Below, in pieces: positions 6,262-6,274 of a DNA stretch of 6,274 nt. The notes beneath the pieces are model-generated. The model was not told the DNA's origin, made no database searches, and worked only from the letters and a program-made list of their open reading frames with translations. The position numbers were made by a program, and so were the translations under genes. This DNA is from DASZIT01 sp035948855. GTDB lineage: Bacteria; Actinomycetota; Acidimicrobiia; Acidimicrobiales; RAAP-2. Where the stretch lies: contig DASZIT010000065.1 in assembly GCA_035948855.1 (NCBI GenBank), positions 1-6,274 of the forward strand, in the 5' to 3' direction. Positions within the stretch are counted from its first letter, which is position 1. Each line of letters opens with the position of its first letter.

Positions 6262-6274
6262 GCTGGGTCGACCC

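Noticed and set aside
3467..6274. TldD/E as part of a peptide-antibiotic or toxin-antitoxin locus
   Set aside because: No precursor peptide, cyclodehydratase, exporter or toxin-antitoxin gene is visible; tldD-tldE pairs are widespread without such neighbours.

Overview
The window is high-GC bacterial DNA with G/C-biased third codon positions. A type IV pilus assembly module sits next to a Ser/Thr-linker lipoprotein and a tldD-tldE pair. This suggests a monoderm actinobacterium, perhaps of the Acidimicrobiia/Thermoleophilia kind; that placement is an inference from gene content and composition, not from a marker gene.

Left half, plus strand. After about 220 bases with no gene I can confirm (it holds a clear hairpin and a possible structured leader) comes a pilus operon. 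Its first gene encodes the actin-like PilM fused in frame to a complete PilN-type inner-membrane protein. The second is pilO, which overlaps the first by ATGA. The third, 33 bases on, is a predicted lipoprotein of unknown role. PilM, PilN and PilO form the alignment subcomplex that links the cytoplasmic pilus motor and platform to the cell envelope. No PilP or PilQ follows, as expected without an outer membrane; a lipoprotein occupies the place where pilP stands in many Gram-negative operons.

Right half, minus strand. A tldD-tldE pair runs convergently towards the pilus operon. It starts at a GTG behind a strong Shine-Dalgarno sequence, and the two genes overlap by ATGA. TldD carries the HExxxH zinc motif and TldE does not, as in the known heterodimeric TldD/E protease. 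Only 17 bases separate the stop codons of the lipoprotein gene and tldE, and they contain only a short weak hairpin.

Most of the window is conserved housekeeping or pilus biology. The most unusual feature is the PilM-PilN fusion, in which the peptide that normally docks PilN onto PilM lies within the same chain. I found no CRISPR array, mobile element, tRNA, rRNA or clearly new defence or biosynthetic system.
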